Assembly: GCF_004363245.1 (NCBI RefSeq)
Contig: NZ_SNYV01000002.1
Coordinates: forward strand, 1 to 64,000
DNA from: Sphingobacterium yanglingense
GTDB taxonomy: Bacteria > Bacteroidota > Bacteroidia > Sphingobacteriales > Sphingobacteriaceae
Direction of reading: 5' to 3'
Length of the DNA stretch: 64,000 nucleotides
Part shown: one piece after another, positions 63,569 to 64,000 of the stretch
Position numbering within the stretch: position 1 is the first letter of the stretch
Layout: each line of letters opens with the position of its first letter
Program-made: the position numbers and the translations under genes
The notes under the pieces: generated by a model
The model's database searches: none
Told to the model about the DNA's origin: nothing
Seen by the model: the letters and a program-made list of their open reading frames with translations, nothing else

Positions 63569-64000
63569 ATGAATTTTGTAGAAGAATTACGTTGGAGAGG
63601 CATGCTTCAAGATATTATGCCCGGTACCGAAGACTTACTTAACAAAGAGAAAGTATCTGGATATATCGGTTTCGACCCGACTGGCGATTCTTTACATGTC
63701 GGTCATTTGACCCAGATCATGACATTAATCCATTTTCAGAATGCTGGCCATAAACCTGTAGCCCTAGTGGGTGGTGCTACCGGGATGATTGGAGACCCTT
63801 CTTTCAAGTCGGCAGAACGAAATCTATTAGATGAGGCTACATTAAACCACAATGTTGCTGCCCTAAAGAATCAGTTATCAAAGTTTTTAAATTTTGGCGA
63901 TGGTGACAACGATGCTAAAATGGTAAACAACTACGATTGGTTCAAAGATTTCAGTTTCTTGGATTTTATTCGTGATGTGGGTAAGTTAATTACTGTTAAC
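63569..64000 (+). CDS. tyrS: Tyrosyl-tRNA synthetase, 5' part (cut by window end)
   Basis: The first 144 residues, [15 protein letters not shown] start. Class-I signature HVGH ([10 protein letters not shown], at about residue 43), the [10 protein letters not shown] substrate region and [11 protein letters not shown] are all present. TyrS charges tRNA-Tyr; the KMSKS loop and S4 domain lie beyond the window. It has its own promoter and a leader of about 145 bases. The frame is open to the last base. Confidence 0.92.
   Translation, partial: MNFVEELRWRGMLQDIMPGTEDLLNKEKVSGYIGFDPTGDSLHVGHLTQIMTLIHFQNAGHKPVALVGGATGMIGDPSFKSAERNLLDEATLNHNVAALKNQLSKFLNFGDGDNDAKMVNNYDWFKDFSFLDFIRDVGKLITVN

Noticed and set aside
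1..64000. tRNA, rRNA, CRISPR, insertion sequence, prophage or integrase
   Set aside because: Read through all gene-free gaps; no cloverleaf, direct-repeat array or transposase frame was seen.

Overview
The window looks like a chromosomal stretch of a Bacteroidota bacterium, most likely Sphingobacteriaceae (Sphingobacterium/Pedobacter type); the genus is inference. Reasons: AT-rich DNA with few classical Shine-Dalgarno sites; many promoters of the Bacteroidota form TTTG-N19/20-TAnnTTTG; a type-B sdhCAB set; a lipoprotein TamA (TamL) with TamB; a type IX secretion sorting domain; PorT-like and PepSY-like proteins. No tRNA, rRNA, IS, phage or CRISPR was recognised.

Layout. 1-517: two perfect leftward promoters in tandem aimed off the left edge. 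518-4895 (minus): a micro-oxic operon made of a stunted D-lactate-dehydrogenase-like protein, hemN, the copper ATPase ccoI and the small ccoS. 5047-9003 (minus): ettA, a kinase whose PAS domain matches the FixL heme domain, and a response regulator fused to an FNR-type DNA-binding protein. An FNR-like palindrome lies between the two units at class-I distance from a -7 box, so the window seems to hold an oxygen sensor, its fused regulator, a target site and the target operon. 9258-14990: clpC, then a GNAT-argG-argC arginine operon with a long structured leader. 15490-26694: peptidases, nth, recA, pruA, an AraC regulator, superoxide dismutase, and a csbD-like/csaA/tadA operon. 26788-31264: a barrel protein and sdhCAB.

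31490-37324 is the least explained part: a lone receiver, a receiver-kinase, a 7TMR-DISM kinase, an E1/ThiF-like adenylyltransferase and a GNAT-like enzyme, the last four in one tight minus-strand run. It is the best candidate here for an undescribed system. 37462-44147: small membrane proteins, an unknown protein, topB, dgt and galM. 44218-48728: a TPR-less-certain thioredoxin lipoprotein-like exported protein, then an OmpR-type two-component system with two PepSY-like exported proteins; the same 11-bp-phased repeat stands upstream of the regulator and of the PepSY genes. 48957-56547: tamB-tamL. 56650-64000: mdh, a retropepsin-like protein, a protein that is little more than a T9SS sorting domain, kup, an amino-acid permease, an AcpH-like protein and the start of tyrS, cut by the window end.

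All promoter, terminator and binding-site calls come from reading the sequence. No searches were run.
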